Shown here: one piece after another, positions 1 through 10,115 of the stretch
How the letters are laid out: each line of letters opens with the position of its first letter
Position numbering within the stretch: the stretch's first letter is position 1
Assembly (NCBI GenBank): GCA_012517765.1
Contig: JAAYUI010000016.1
Span: 62,001 to 126,000, forward strand
Direction: 5' to 3'
DNA: 64,000 nt
From: Caldisericales bacterium
GTDB lineage: Bacteria > Caldisericota > Caldisericia > JAAYUI01
Made by a program: the position numbers and the translations under genes
The notes under the pieces: generated by a model
What the model was told of the DNA's origin: nothing
Databases searched by the model: none
The model's input: the letters and a program-made list of their open reading frames with translations, nothing else

Positions 1-158
1 ATCATCGCAAGGGTTTTGCCTGCAAGGATTGGGTTTACAAGTTTCCCGACAATCCTTTCCAGTTTGAGCGTACGGGCAACATCAAATATTTGCTCAACTT
101 CTTCGATGGTGAGATCGTGAATGGAAAGAACTGACTTTCCTTTCATGTTTATTGCCAT
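1..158 (-). CDS. Ornithine/aspartate carbamoyltransferase-family protein, N-terminal fragment (runs off left edge)
   Basis: Reverse complement from ATG at 158 reads MAINMKGKSVLSIHDLTIEEVEQIFDVARTLKLERIVGKLVNPILAGKTLAM, typical OTCase N-terminus; TGATG overlap with upstream gene. Confidence 0.72.
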   Translation of the reverse strand, partial: MAINMKGKSVLSIHDLTIEEVEQIFDVARTLKLERIVGKLVNPILAGKTLAM

Positions 159-1468
159 CAGAATTTCTCCTTGATGATGTCTTCGAGGGTCGGCTTTCCA
201 AACACACCAAGCTCATATCCCACCCTGACAACTGGCTTGCTAGTTTTGAGGACCCTGGTTATATCGATAGGCGTTGCCGAGACAACAACATCACATGGGA
301 CTGCATCGATGGTTTCCTTGAGGTCTTTTATCTGCTCTGGCGAGTAGCCCATTGCCGGAAGAACATTTTCGACGTGGCAATATTTCTCGAATGTTGCTGC
401 GATAGAGCCAACTGCAAATGGTTTTGGTGCAATTATTTCTCCGGCACCAGCTTTCCTGGCAGCAACAAATCCAGCACCATAAGTCATTTCACCGTGGGTG
501 AGTGTAGGACCATCTTCGACAACAAGGACTCTCTTGCCCTTGATCAGTTCTGGTTTTTCAACAAAAACTGGTGATGCGGCTTCGACAATCATGGCCTTTG
601 GGTTGCGCTGGAAGATGTTGTTCCTGACGATCTCAACATCTTCTGGATAAGCTGAATCGATCTTGTTTATTACTACAGCATCTGCGATCAGAAGGTTTGC
701 TTCTCCTGGGTGATAGGATATTTCATGGCCCGGTCTGAGCGGATCAACAACCACGATGGCAAGGTTTGGCATTATGAACGGGAGGTCATTGTTGCCACCA
801 TCCCAGATAATAAAATCAGCTTCTTTCTCTGCTTCCTTGAGAATGGCGCCATAATCAACGCCGGAGTAAATTATCGCTCCACGATCAATATGCGGCTCGT
901 ACTCTTCCCTTTCTTCTATAGTGCATTTGTGGGTATCAAGGTCAGCATAGGTAGCAAATCTCTGTACAGCCTGTTTCGCAAGGTCACCGTAAGGCATTGG
1001 ATGTCTTATGGAGACAACCTTTTTGCCCATGCCGCGAAGAACGTCCAGAACAGCTCTTGTGGTCTGGCTCTTGCCGCAACCGGTCCTGACAGCAGTGACC
1101 GAGATGACTGGCTTTGAAGACTTGAGGGCGGTCTTTTGCCATCCAGCGAGCACAAAATCTGCTCCATTGGCTATAACCATCGAACCCTTGTTCATCACAA
1201 CCTCGTGTGGTTGATCAGAGTATGCAAACATCACATCATCAGCCTTTAGGTCCTTGATAAGGCGCGGAAGTTCGGCTTCATCAAAAATCGGTATGCCATT
1301 CGGGTAAAGTTTCCCGGCAAGCTCGGCAGGATATTTTCTTCCGGCTATGTCCGGGATCTGCGTAGCTGTAAAAGCAACAACTTCGTAATCCTGGTTGTCT
1401 CTATAGAGCATGTTGAAGTTGTGGAAATCTCTTCCAGCGGCACCCATGATGATTACTTTTCTTGCCAT
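158..1468 (-). CDS. COG2403-type predicted GTPase (cyclic 2,3-diphosphoglycerate synthetase-like)
   Basis: 436 aa; P-loop-like VTAVRTGCGKSQTTRAV, WDGGNNDLPF and NKID motifs; N-terminal Rossmann-like start MARKVIIMGAAGRDFHNFN. Confidence 0.75.
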   Translation of the reverse strand: MARKVIIMGAAGRDFHNFNMLYRDNQDYEVVAFTATQIPDIAGRKYPAELAGKLYPNGIPIFDEAELPRLIKDLKADDVMFAYSDQPHEVVMNKGSMVIANGADFVLAGWQKTALKSSKPVISVTAVRTGCGKSQTTRAVLDVLRGMGKKVVSIRHPMPYGDLAKQAVQRFATYADLDTHKCTIEEREEYEPHIDRGAIIYSGVDYGAILKEAEKEADFIIWDGGNNDLPFIMPNLAIVVVDPLRPGHEISYHPGEANLLIADAVVINKIDSAYPEDVEIVRNNIFQRNPKAMIVEAASPVFVEKPELIKGKRVLVVEDGPTLTHGEMTYGAGFVAARKAGAGEIIAPKPFAVGSIAATFEKYCHVENVLPAMGYSPEQIKDLKETIDAVPCDVVVSATPIDITRVLKTSKPVVRVGYELGVFGKPTLEDIIKEKF

Positions 1469-1474
1469 TGCTAT

Positions 1475-1789
1475 TTATGCCTCCAATATCTCTTTGATTT
1501 TAAGCTGTGTGTAATCCTGGCGGTGACCTTTTCTCCTGCGATGATTGGTCTTGTGCCTATAGAAGAACACTACAAGCTTCTTGCCTTTACCATGGCTCAT
1601 CACCTGGGCAACAACCCTGGCATTCTTGATGAATGGCTTTCCAACATTGATATTGCCATTGTTTTCGATGAGCGTTACCTGGTCGAGGGAGAAGTCCTCG
1701 CCAATTTTGGCATCAAGATGCTCGACCTTTATTGTGTCGCCTGCAGCGACCTTATACTGTTTTCCACCTGTTTTGACGATTGCGTACAT
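1475..1789 (-). CDS. rplU: 50S ribosomal protein L21
   Basis: MYAIVKTGGKQYKV...RHKTNHRRRKGHRQDYTQLKI is a canonical L21 sequence. Confidence 0.97.
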   Translation of the reverse strand: MYAIVKTGGKQYKVAAGDTIKVEHLDAKIGEDFSLDQVTLIENNGNINVGKPFIKNARVVAQVMSHGKGKKLVVFFYRHKTNHRRRKGHRQDYTQLKIKEILEA

Positions 1790-1867
1790 GGGTCCTCCAT
1801 TTCAATAGTTCCAACTTAATAAGGCTATCTGATGGGTGATTCTTGTCAAGAAAAAAGGTTTGACGGT

Positions 1868-4339
1868 TTACCAGTCGTCGGGATATTTCGGGCGTTGCCC
1901 GAAACAGCTCAGACGATGATCGGTTGTCGCAACAAGGACGCACACAAAACCATTGTCGTAAACGGATGGCGACGCAATAACTGATCCTGTGAGTTTCTCA
2001 GACCAGAGAAGACTGCCTGTTTTTGCATCAATCATTGAAAAAATCCCGGAATCTGAACCAGCAAAGATTACCGGCAACTGGATACAGTTTACAAGTATGG
2101 GACTGGACCTCATCGATTCATCAACTTTCAGGCTCCACTGGAGATTGTCCTTGAAAGAATACAGCCATCCAGCCTTGCCTTCATAAACCACCCTATAACC
2201 GGTCTGATCAAGGATGGCTGAAGAAGAGAGCTGATGGGACGTGTTCTGCTTGAAAAAAACATACGGTCTCTGCCCCCAGGCAAAAAAATGCAAACCATAA
2301 AAATTGCCGTCTTTGGAACCAGCCATAACTGTCGCTCCGTCACAAACAGGGGTTGCCTCAACTGAAGATTCCGTCCTGAATTCAGACAGTATCTGCCCAG
2401 TGGAACACTGTATGCACAATATCCTGTTGCTCGAAACACCAACATACAGAACCCTCTGCACAGGTTCTTGGTCGCTGAGTCGCATAAATTGATTGTAATC
2501 AACAGTTGGCGCACCATAGCACCACCCGCCAAGATCAATGGTCCATTTTATGGCTGGCGTAAGAGACAACGCATTAAACATGTACAGTTTTCTGTCCCCA
2601 GAACCAATTACAACGCAGCCATAATGGTCAGTATCAGATTGAAAAACAGTTGGGGAGCCATCAATAGGGCCTGCCGTCTGGTATTCCCATATTGCCTGGC
2701 CAGTATTTGAGTCCAGGCAATAAAACTTGCCGTTCTGGTCCCCAAAAAAAAGCCTTTCCCTGTAGATTGCCGGTGATGATCTTATTTTTCCTGATGCCCT
2801 GAATTTCCATACAAGAGAACCATCACTTATGGCCACTTTGTACAAATTGGCATCATCGCAACCAATATAAGCATAGCCATTTTTTGAAAAACATGGCGTT
2901 GAATATACGGCCTCTTTAAGTTCAACCTGCCACTGCAAGGTAAAAGGAAACTTGTCAATGGGCCTGATTTCCATGGTTGACGTCCCATTGTGCTTCTGGT
3001 CTCCACGGAACATCGTCCAGACCTTCTTCTCTTGATATCCATAAAAAACCTGCCCCGGAGACTCGACTGGAGAACCAAGACTGGTTCCCCATATGGAAAC
3101 CTCCTCGTCATCCTGAACAAGCTGGTCTTCCCAGACAACAAAATCGCCATAAATCCTTGGATTTCTCTGTTCGCCAATACCTCTTGCCACACAATAAGTC
3201 TCGCCAGTTGAGAGATTGAAGGCCATTATATCAGAACCGAACCTGTCAGTTCCAGTGACCACCTCATAAACGACGTATTGCCCGTCTGCACAGACGTTTC
3301 TGTAATTGCCAGGTTCAGATGTGACTGTTATCATTTTTCCGGTAAGCACATCATAACCTTTTATGATTGGCCCGATCACACCTGAAAAACCTGTCCCGGT
3401 ATCCTCATACCAGAAAACATACCTGTCAGCACCAGCAACAAGTCCATACTCCCTGTTCAAACCAGTAGAAATAGTAAGGGTCTTTTTTGTGGCTATGTTG
3501 AAACCATATATATCCGTCTGTCTTGAGTCAGGGTTGTCTTGTGAATTTCTGTTATCCAGCCACACAACAACATCTCTGACCATTTTTGGGGTTATCTGGT
3601 CTCCAAAATCATTACAAACAGGAATTATTTTCTTATTCGAGCAGTTAAAAAGCTGAACATCCCAATCGCCTCTCGGATTCTTGACGGTCATTGCAACAAA
3701 ATTTCCAAACAACTCACCTGCTCCGGGAGTATCAAATTGCTTCACGAGAAATTCCTCGCCACCATCAGATGGCAAACCATAAATGGCGAACAACATCGGA
3801 TCTTCTTTGCCTTTGGGAACATCCCTCCAGTCCTTCCAGACAACAAAGTTTTCTGAAATCTGCGGATTGTCCTGCTTGTTTTTTTCCTTGCACACATAAT
3901 CAGTAGTGCCCTTTTTGAAATCAAAAATCTTTATGTCGTAGTTGTCAATCCTCAACCTGTCAGTATTCTCAGCCCAGACGAGCCTGTTTCTGTACTGTGC
4001 TCTGGCCCCGGATTTTTTCGCGTAATTTGGTGTTGCTTTTTCTTCACCACGGGCCAGATCCATCATGTAGATGCGCGGCATTATCTTGCCCTCGCGATCA
4101 TGCAATCTGGTGTCGAGCCAGCTCATGTAGCCACCATGAATCAGGGGAGCATTCTGTGTATGCTCGTAATTTGTCAGCCTTCTGGGTTGAAAATTTGAAT
4201 AAATCATCCTTTTCATGATGCCAGCGTTAGAGTTTGGCACTACCCAGAAATCATGAGGAGAAATTAAAATTGCCATCAAAAAGAAAATAAGCCAGCACAG
4301 GGCCGGCCTGTTACTTGAATGGCGATCGCAGGATGGCAT
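1868..4339 (-). CDS. Secreted/membrane-anchored double beta-propeller protein (TolB-like N-terminal half, PQQ/BamB-like C-terminal half)
   Basis: N-terminal hydrophobic segment; repeated VVWxD/VVWLDNR blades, then PQQ-like repeats (LYKVAISDGSLVWKFRASGKIRSSPAIY, FYCLDSNTGQAIWEYQTAGPIDGSPTVF). Confidence 0.75.
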   Translation of the reverse strand: MPSCDRHSSNRPALCWLIFFLMAILISPHDFWVVPNSNAGIMKRMIYSNFQPRRLTNYEHTQNAPLIHGGYMSWLDTRLHDREGKIMPRIYMMDLARGEEKATPNYAKKSGARAQYRNRLVWAENTDRLRIDNYDIKIFDFKKGTTDYVCKEKNKQDNPQISENFVVWKDWRDVPKGKEDPMLFAIYGLPSDGGEEFLVKQFDTPGAGELFGNFVAMTVKNPRGDWDVQLFNCSNKKIIPVCNDFGDQITPKMVRDVVVWLDNRNSQDNPDSRQTDIYGFNIATKKTLTISTGLNREYGLVAGADRYVFWYEDTGTGFSGVIGPIIKGYDVLTGKMITVTSEPGNYRNVCADGQYVVYEVVTGTDRFGSDIMAFNLSTGETYCVARGIGEQRNPRIYGDFVVWEDQLVQDDEEVSIWGTSLGSPVESPGQVFYGYQEKKVWTMFRGDQKHNGTSTMEIRPIDKFPFTLQWQVELKEAVYSTPCFSKNGYAYIGCDDANLYKVAISDGSLVWKFRASGKIRSSPAIYRERLFFGDQNGKFYCLDSNTGQAIWEYQTAGPIDGSPTVFQSDTDHYGCVVIGSGDRKLYMFNALSLTPAIKWTIDLGGWCYGAPTVDYNQFMRLSDQEPVQRVLYVGVSSNRILCIQCSTGQILSEFRTESSVEATPVCDGATVMAGSKDGNFYGLHFFAWGQRPYVFFKQNTSHQLSSSAILDQTGYRVVYEGKAGWLYSFKDNLQWSLKVDESMRSSPILVNCIQLPVIFAGSDSGIFSMIDAKTGSLLWSEKLTGSVIASPSVYDNGFVCVLVATTDHRLSCFGQRPKYPDDW

Positions 4340-4393
4340 TTAATTACCAATTTTAGATGCTGGAGTTCAATAATGCAATAGCTCCAATGTTTC

Positions 4394-5886
4394 TTAGACC
4401 CTCGCCCTTTTCCAGCTGCCTTTTCGAACCAGGAAGGTGTTAGTGATTGTGGACATGATTGCAGAAAATATACCAATATAGAATATCCAAACATAACCCT
4501 GATCGAAAACTTTTACTGCTAGATAGACAAGTAGGATATTAAACAGCCAGTTGTTCACCTGGCCAAATATTGACGGCCACATTGTATATCCTGACCCTTC
4601 AAATACAGCCCAGAGCATCCATTGTGCGGCATTTATCATGTTGCCGATCATTGCAAGTGCAAAAACACTCTTTCCAACCGCAATTACTGCTGGGTCCTTA
4701 TTGAATATCCAAAAAATCTGCGGGGCAAAAAAGTATGCAACAACAACCATTACAAAACCAAGGCAAACCCCTATTAGTACAGAATACCAGCCAGTCTTTT
4801 CAGACCTTTCCGGCTTTTTTGCACCAAGGTTCTGGCCAACTAGGGCAGAAGTAGCCTGCTGAAGGCCAAGTAATGGAAGGTTTACCAGCCCCGCAACTTT
4901 TCCACCTATTCCAAAAGCGGTAACCACACTCTGGCCGAAATTTGAAATAAGGTTCATGAAAATTATCTGCGAGCTTGAGCCAACAAACTGCGTAACAGTA
5001 GGCGTAAAGCCAATCCTTAGGTAATTTACTAATATATAAAAGTCTGGTTTGAATAATCTCCCGAAAACAATTTTTATTCCACCTCTTTCAAAATGGAACT
5101 TCCAGTATGGTATTCTGACAAAATATTTGTAGTAATCGCCTTTCCTGTATGGCAACGCGAGGAAAGTAAACCTGGATATCTTGAATTTCAGGCCATTGCA
5201 AAGCATGTATATTCCAATTGCCACAGCATAGATATACGCAAGAACTGTTGCCAATGCTGCACCAACAATACCCATTTTTGGTATTGGCCCAAAACCATGA
5301 ATGAAGATTGGATCAATTATTATGTTGATAAGCGAGGACGTAGCAATGACAAACATGCTCGATTCAGCATCAGAACAACACCTGAAAATTGTGTTTATAG
5401 TGTAATAGACAAAAATGAATGGCAATGCGGCCACAATAAACCACCCATAAAGTAAAGCCAGTTCAAAAGTGCTATACGCACAACCAGCAACAAGGTCAAT
5501 CCGTGCACCAGCAAATCTCACAAGATAGGGAAGAGTAAACAAGCTTATGATCGTACCAGCCAGACCAGCTAAAAATTTATAAAGGATTGTTTGTTCAGAG
5601 GCCCATGCGGCCTTTTCATAATCCTTGGCCCCCAGAACCTCGAAATTACCGTTATAGATCCAGGCCCAAAAATCGAATTCAGCATCTGCATAAACGAATT
5701 GGCGACATTAAAAAAGAGTATCCCTGCCTGGGCCTGTGTGGCCAGCACTCCACCAAGAGTGCCTATCCAGAACATGTCCACTACATCATAAAGGTTTTCG
5801 AAAAGCCTCCCGAGAGCACCTGGCCATGACAATTTTATCAGGTTTTTGAAAATACTGCCTTCGGTTAGGTCGTGGCTTGGGTCCAT
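4394..5886 (-). pseudogene. MATE-family efflux transporter split by an apparent frameshift (ORFs 5569..5886 and 4394..5542)
   Basis: N-terminal ORF has LTEGSIFKNLIKLSWPGALGRLFENLYDVVDMFWIGTLGG; removing one base from C5 at 5629-5633 restores RFWGAKDYEKAAWASEQTILYKFLAGLAGTIISLFTLPYLVRFAGA joining both ORFs. Confidence 0.7.
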
Positions 5887-6018
5887 AATAGAGAGAAATT
5901 TTATGCAGTTTGGGCGATGCTAGCAAGGAACCCGAAAAAGGTAATGTTAAAAGAGTGTTTTCAGTTTGTGATTTTTTCATATCTGGATTAGAGAAGAATG
6001 TTTCTATATAATGAAATT

Positions 6019-6372
6019 GTGCATGAACTTGGTATAGCAAGAAACGTTCTCGAAATAATAATAGGCGAAGCCGACCAGAGAGGTGGCAGGGCAAAATCTG
6101 TCCTTTTGAGGGTTGGACAGATATCCGGCATTGTCCCCGAATCACTCGAGTTTCTCATAAAATGCCTTTCTGAAGGAACTCCAGCTGAGGGCCTCGAAGT
6201 AAAAATTGAAATCGTCAAACCAGTGATGGTTTGCAAATCATGCGGCGAGAAATTCACCGTAGAGGAGCTTTCATTTTACTGCCCCAAGTGCGGGGGTGGC
6301 GATTGTGAAACCATTGAGGGCAAGGATCTTGTAATAGAAACAATTACAATGGAGGGCGACAATGGACCTTGA
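6019..6372 (+). CDS. hypA: Hydrogenase/urease nickel incorporation protein HypA
   Basis: From GTG at 6019: (M)HELGIARNVLEIIIGEA... with zinc motif CKSCGEKF...CPKCGGG; listed ATG at 5998 would bury the Ni-binding MHE N-terminus. Confidence 0.93.
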   Translation: MHELGIARNVLEIIIGEADQRGGRAKSVLLRVGQISGIVPESLEFLIKCLSEGTPAEGLEVKIEIVKPVMVCKSCGEKFTVEELSFYCPKCGGGDCETIEGKDLVIETITMEGDNGP

Positions 6373-7048
6373 ACTATCAAGAAAAGTTGACTTCAGGCAC
6401 GAAGAAATAGCTTCAAGGATAAAAGAAAAACTCTATAAGAGAGGCACTCTCTGCCTCAATTTCATAAGTTCTCCAGGTTCAGGAAAAACCTCGCTACTTG
6501 AAAGAACACTGGATGCGCTCAAGGAAACATACAATCTGGCAGTCATCGAGGGTGATCCTGAGACGGACAGGGACGCAAGAAGGCTGGAGAAGCTCCATGT
6601 GCCAGTGATACTCATCAACACATCCGGAACCGGGGCATCTTGTCATCTTTCTCCGGCTGAAGTGGAACAGGCAATAGATGATCTCCTTCTTGAAACACCA
6701 CCACCAGACATAATTTTCATCGAGAACGTTGGCAACCTCGTCTGTCCTGCTGCCTATGATCTCGGAGAACACAACAAAGTTTTGCTGTTTTCAGTGCCAG
6801 AGGGCTGCGACAAACCGGCAAAATACCCGGTGGCTTTCAGGGAGTCGGACCTTGTACTTATAAACAAGATGGACCTTGCCCCATACTGCGACTTTGACCT
6901 TGAATCCCTGAAGAAAGACGCCCTGTCTGTCAACCCATCCCTGGAATTCATTACAATGTCGATAAAAAAGGGCGACGGCCTTTTGGAATGGTTTTCATGG
7001 ATTGAGAAAAAACTTGTTGAGGTAAGAAAACATACCAACAGTAAATAA
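6362..7048 (+). CDS. hypB: Hydrogenase nickel incorporation GTPase HypB
   Basis: FISSPGSGKTSLLERTL P-loop, EGDPETDRDARRL, TGASCHLSP metal site, FIENVGNLVCPA, NKMDLAPY; overlaps hypA by 11 nt. Confidence 0.95.
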   Translation: MDLELSRKVDFRHEEIASRIKEKLYKRGTLCLNFISSPGSGKTSLLERTLDALKETYNLAVIEGDPETDRDARRLEKLHVPVILINTSGTGASCHLSPAEVEQAIDDLLLETPPPDIIFIENVGNLVCPAAYDLGEHNKVLLFSVPEGCDKPAKYPVAFRESDLVLINKMDLAPYCDFDLESLKKDALSVNPSLEFITMSIKKGDGLLEWFSWIEKKLVEVRKHTNSK

Positions 7049-7074
7049 AAAAGGGCTCTCAAAGAGGCCTTTTT
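7048..7074. terminator. Intrinsic terminator between convergent hypB and hutU
   Basis: AAAAGG-g-CTCT-caa-AGAG-g-CCTTTTT hairpin with T-run. Confidence 0.6.
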
Positions 7075-7095
7075 GATAGCCTGTATCTTTTTTTA

Positions 7096-8793
7096 TCAGA
7101 TTTCCCACATGGGGATCCTGACACCCTTTTTCTTTGCGACCTCGATCGCTTCTTCATATCCGGCATCAACATGCCTGATGACACCCATCCCAGGATCAGC
7201 AGTCAAGACTCTGTTCAATCTCTTTGCCGCGGCATCAGTTCCATCAGCAACAGTCACCTGCCCGGCATGGACAGAGAAGCCTATACCAACACCTCCGCCA
7301 CCATGAACGGAGACCCATGAGGCACCACAGGATGTGCTTGTCAACGCATTGAGGATCGCCCAGTCGGCGACTGCATCGCTGCCATCTTTCATTCCCTCAG
7401 TCTCCCTGTTAGGAGAGGCCACTGAGCCACAGTCCAGATGATCCCTTCCAAAAACTATCGGAGCCGAGATGATACCTTTTTTTACCATCTCATTGACTGC
7501 AACACCAAACCTGTTTCTCTCGCCATATCCAAGCCAGCATATTCTTGAAGGTAGGCCGGGAATGTTTTTGAAATTGAGTTTTTCCCTGACCATCTTTATC
7601 CATCTGACAAGTGATTTGTCATCCTTGTACATGTCGAGAACGAGTTCGTCCGTCCTGTAGATGTCTTCAGGGTCGCCTGAAAGCGCGGCCCATCTGAACG
7701 GGCCCTTGCCTTCACAAAATAACGGCCTGATGTAAGCTGGGACAAAACCCTTAAAAGAAAAAGCCTTCTCATAGGCAAGACCGGCTTTTACAGCCTGTTG
7801 TCTTATGTTGTTTCCATAATCAAAAGTTATTGATCCCATTCCCATGAGATCAGTCATTGCTTCAACATGCTTTCTGGCAGTCTGATAGGAAAGTTCAAGA
7901 TACTTCTTCGGATCAGAGGCCCTCAGCTTCAATGCTTCGCTGTAAGGAATGCCACTCGGAACATATCCTCCGAGCATGTCATGCGCAGAGGTCTGGTCTG
8001 TAAGCACTTCTGGGACAAAATTTCTCTTGACAAACTCTGACAGGACATCGGCACAATTTGCAACAAGACCAATGGAAATAGCCTTCCCTTCTTCCTTTGC
8101 CTTTTTGGCCATTGCAACAGCTTCATCAAGGCTGTGGGTTTTGCAGTCAAGATAACCTTCGCTGATGCGCTGGTCTATCATCCCCTCGTCAACGTCAACA
8201 ATGAGGCAGACACCCTCATTCATGGTCACGGCAAGCGGCTGGGCACCACCCATTTGTCCGCATCCACCAGTTACCGTTATTGTACCCTTGAGTGTCCCAC
8301 CAAAGTGTTTCTCGGCAACGGCGGCAAGGGTGTTGTATGTGCCCTGCAATATTCCCTGGGTGCCTATGTAAATCCACGAGCCTGCGGTCATCTGGCCATA
8401 CATCATCAAACCTTTTCTTTCAAGCTCGTCAAATTTTTCCTGTGTGCTCCAGAATGGAACAATCATCGAATTCGAGATAAGGACTCTTGGTGCATCCTCG
8501 TGTGTTTTGAATATGCCAACCGGCTTTCCAGACTGAACAAGCAATGTTTCATCATTTTCAAGGCGCATGAGGGCCTTTACGATTGCGTCGTAGGCCTGCC
8601 AGCCCCTTGCTGCCCTTCCGGTCCCGCCATAGACTATGAGCTCTCTCCACTTTGTGGTCTGTTCCAGGTTGTTCTGGAGCATTCTCAACGCGGCTTCCTG
8701 GACCCAACCCTTGCATACAAGCTCTTTTCCCCTTCTTGCCTTAATCTGTTCGGCGGGTGCGTCTTTTTCATAGGAAATATTGTATTGCGGCAT
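7096..8793 (-). CDS. hutU: Urocanate hydratase
   Basis: Full-length: [59 protein letters not shown]-like [21 protein letters not shown]; start MPQYNIS chosen at 8793. Confidence 0.96.
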   Translation of the reverse strand: MPQYNISYEKDAPAEQIKARRGKELVCKGWVQEAALRMLQNNLEQTTKWRELIVYGGTGRAARGWQAYDAIVKALMRLENDETLLVQSGKPVGIFKTHEDAPRVLISNSMIVPFWSTQEKFDELERKGLMMYGQMTAGSWIYIGTQGILQGTYNTLAAVAEKHFGGTLKGTITVTGGCGQMGGAQPLAVTMNEGVCLIVDVDEGMIDQRISEGYLDCKTHSLDEAVAMAKKAKEEGKAISIGLVANCADVLSEFVKRNFVPEVLTDQTSAHDMLGGYVPSGIPYSEALKLRASDPKKYLELSYQTARKHVEAMTDLMGMGSITFDYGNNIRQQAVKAGLAYEKAFSFKGFVPAYIRPLFCEGKGPFRWAALSGDPEDIYRTDELVLDMYKDDKSLVRWIKMVREKLNFKNIPGLPSRICWLGYGERNRFGVAVNEMVKKGIISAPIVFGRDHLDCGSVASPNRETEGMKDGSDAVADWAILNALTSTSCGASWVSVHGGGGVGIGFSVHAGQVTVADGTDAAAKRLNRVLTADPGMGVIRHVDAGYEEAIEVAKKKGVRIPMWEI

Positions 8794-8795
8794 TA

Positions 8796-10115
8796 TCAGA
8801 TCACCTTTTTCTTGCATACATAAGCAAAATCGCTTTGAGTGAATTCAATTTTTGTGTTACCAAGGACAATTATATCACCATTTTTCAGCAGCACCGGGCC
8901 ACTGATTTTTTTGTCATTTACAAAAGTTCCGGAACCCGATTTCAGGTCGACAATAACAAAACCATCTCCAGTTTCACTTATTCTGGCATGTTCAGGTGAG
9001 ACAGTCTCATCATCAATCATGAAGTCTGCATCTTTTTTTGTTCCAAGCACAACCGAACTGTTTCTGATCCTATAATGCTCAGTGTCCGACCCATAGAGGT
9101 TTATCCACGCTATGTAATGGACTTCACCTTCCTTGCGCTTCTTGACGATCTTTTGGCCGGGTTTGACTTTGTGCCTCAGTGCCCACATCAAAACAAAGAC
9201 CAACGCAAAAACAAGCAGAACGCCAAGCAAGATCCAGACCCAGAGAAGATTGGCAGAACCCTTTATTTCAACCTGCTTTTTCTGTTCCAGAACATCTGGG
9301 CCAACAATGCATTTTAGTGTTAGTTCAACCATCGAGCCAGGTTTTGCTTCTGGTAAACTCCTGAAAGTCACAAGGTATGAGTTCCCTAGGTCACCCCTGA
9401 TCTGTCCAATAAAAGGAACAATTTTTACAGTGTCAAAATCTGGAAGAAAGAGGCCATTTGTCTGCTGGGCAAGGTTTCTCAGGTAAACAATGTCAATTCC
9501 ACCGGCAGGTGCAACGGTCACAACCGGAAAATCCGGCCTTGTCGGCTTGTTGATGCTTTCGATATCATTCCCGTCAGATATGAGGAATATTATCCCCTCC
9601 TCTGAATCAGGCCTCGAATGCAACAGGTCGTTGCACTCAATTATCGCGTCATTGATCCTGCTTATTTGCCCCTGGGCTTTCAGCTTTCCCATTTGTAAAG
9701 CGGCCTCGGCCGGATTGCTGGAGAATTTTATGAGTGGCTCAATGTTTTCTGCAAAAGCCACAAGTGAAAAAGTATCATTTTTCGTGAACAGGCCAGCTAT
9801 TTTTGACAGCTGGGTCTGCATGGCCGGGAAGTTGTAATCAAGAGAACCCGAAATATCAACACAAAACATGACATTTATTCTTGGCCCTTCTGATTCAAAC
9901 GCTCTGGTTTCTGAAGACGAATAAACCTGGTTATCATATTGGAGGCTGAATGCTGGTTGCTGCTGGTTCAGATTGAAAATTGTGCATTTGAAATCAACAG
10001 TGGGCCATGAGGATGTATCAACCGAGTCAATAACAAGGCTGGGTTTAGCAAGGGCGGAGGGAATAGTGGCAAGAAGCACCACAAATAGGCAAGCCGCCAA
10101 AAATTTTTTCATCAA
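8796..10115 (-). CDS. Secretory VWA domain - transmembrane helix - FHA domain protein
   Basis: Signal peptide [28 protein letters not shown]-like [37 protein letters not shown]-terminal FHA ([32 protein letters not shown]). Confidence 0.85.
   Translation of the reverse strand: MMKKFLAACLFVVLLATIPSALAKPSLVIDSVDTSSWPTVDFKCTIFNLNQQQPAFSLQYDNQVYSSSETRAFESEGPRINVMFCVDISGSLDYNFPAMQTQLSKIAGLFTKNDTFSLVAFAENIEPLIKFSSNPAEAALQMGKLKAQGQISRINDAIIECNDLLHSRPDSEEGIIFLISDGNDIESINKPTRPDFPVVTVAPAGGIDIVYLRNLAQQTNGLFLPDFDTVKIVPFIGQIRGDLGNSYLVTFRSLPEAKPGSMVELTLKCIVGPDVLEQKKQVEIKGSANLLWVWILLGVLLVFALVFVLMWALRHKVKPGQKIVKKRKEGEVHYIAWINLYGSDTEHYRIRNSSVVLGTKKDADFMIDDETVSPEHARISETGDGFVIVDLKSGSGTFVNDKKISGPVLLKNGDIIVLGNTKIEFTQSDFAYVCKKKVI

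Noticed and set aside
8134-8823. 229-aa + strand ORF antisense to hutU
   Set aside because: hutU on the other strand is a full-length conserved enzyme; the antisense ORF has no family features or SD.
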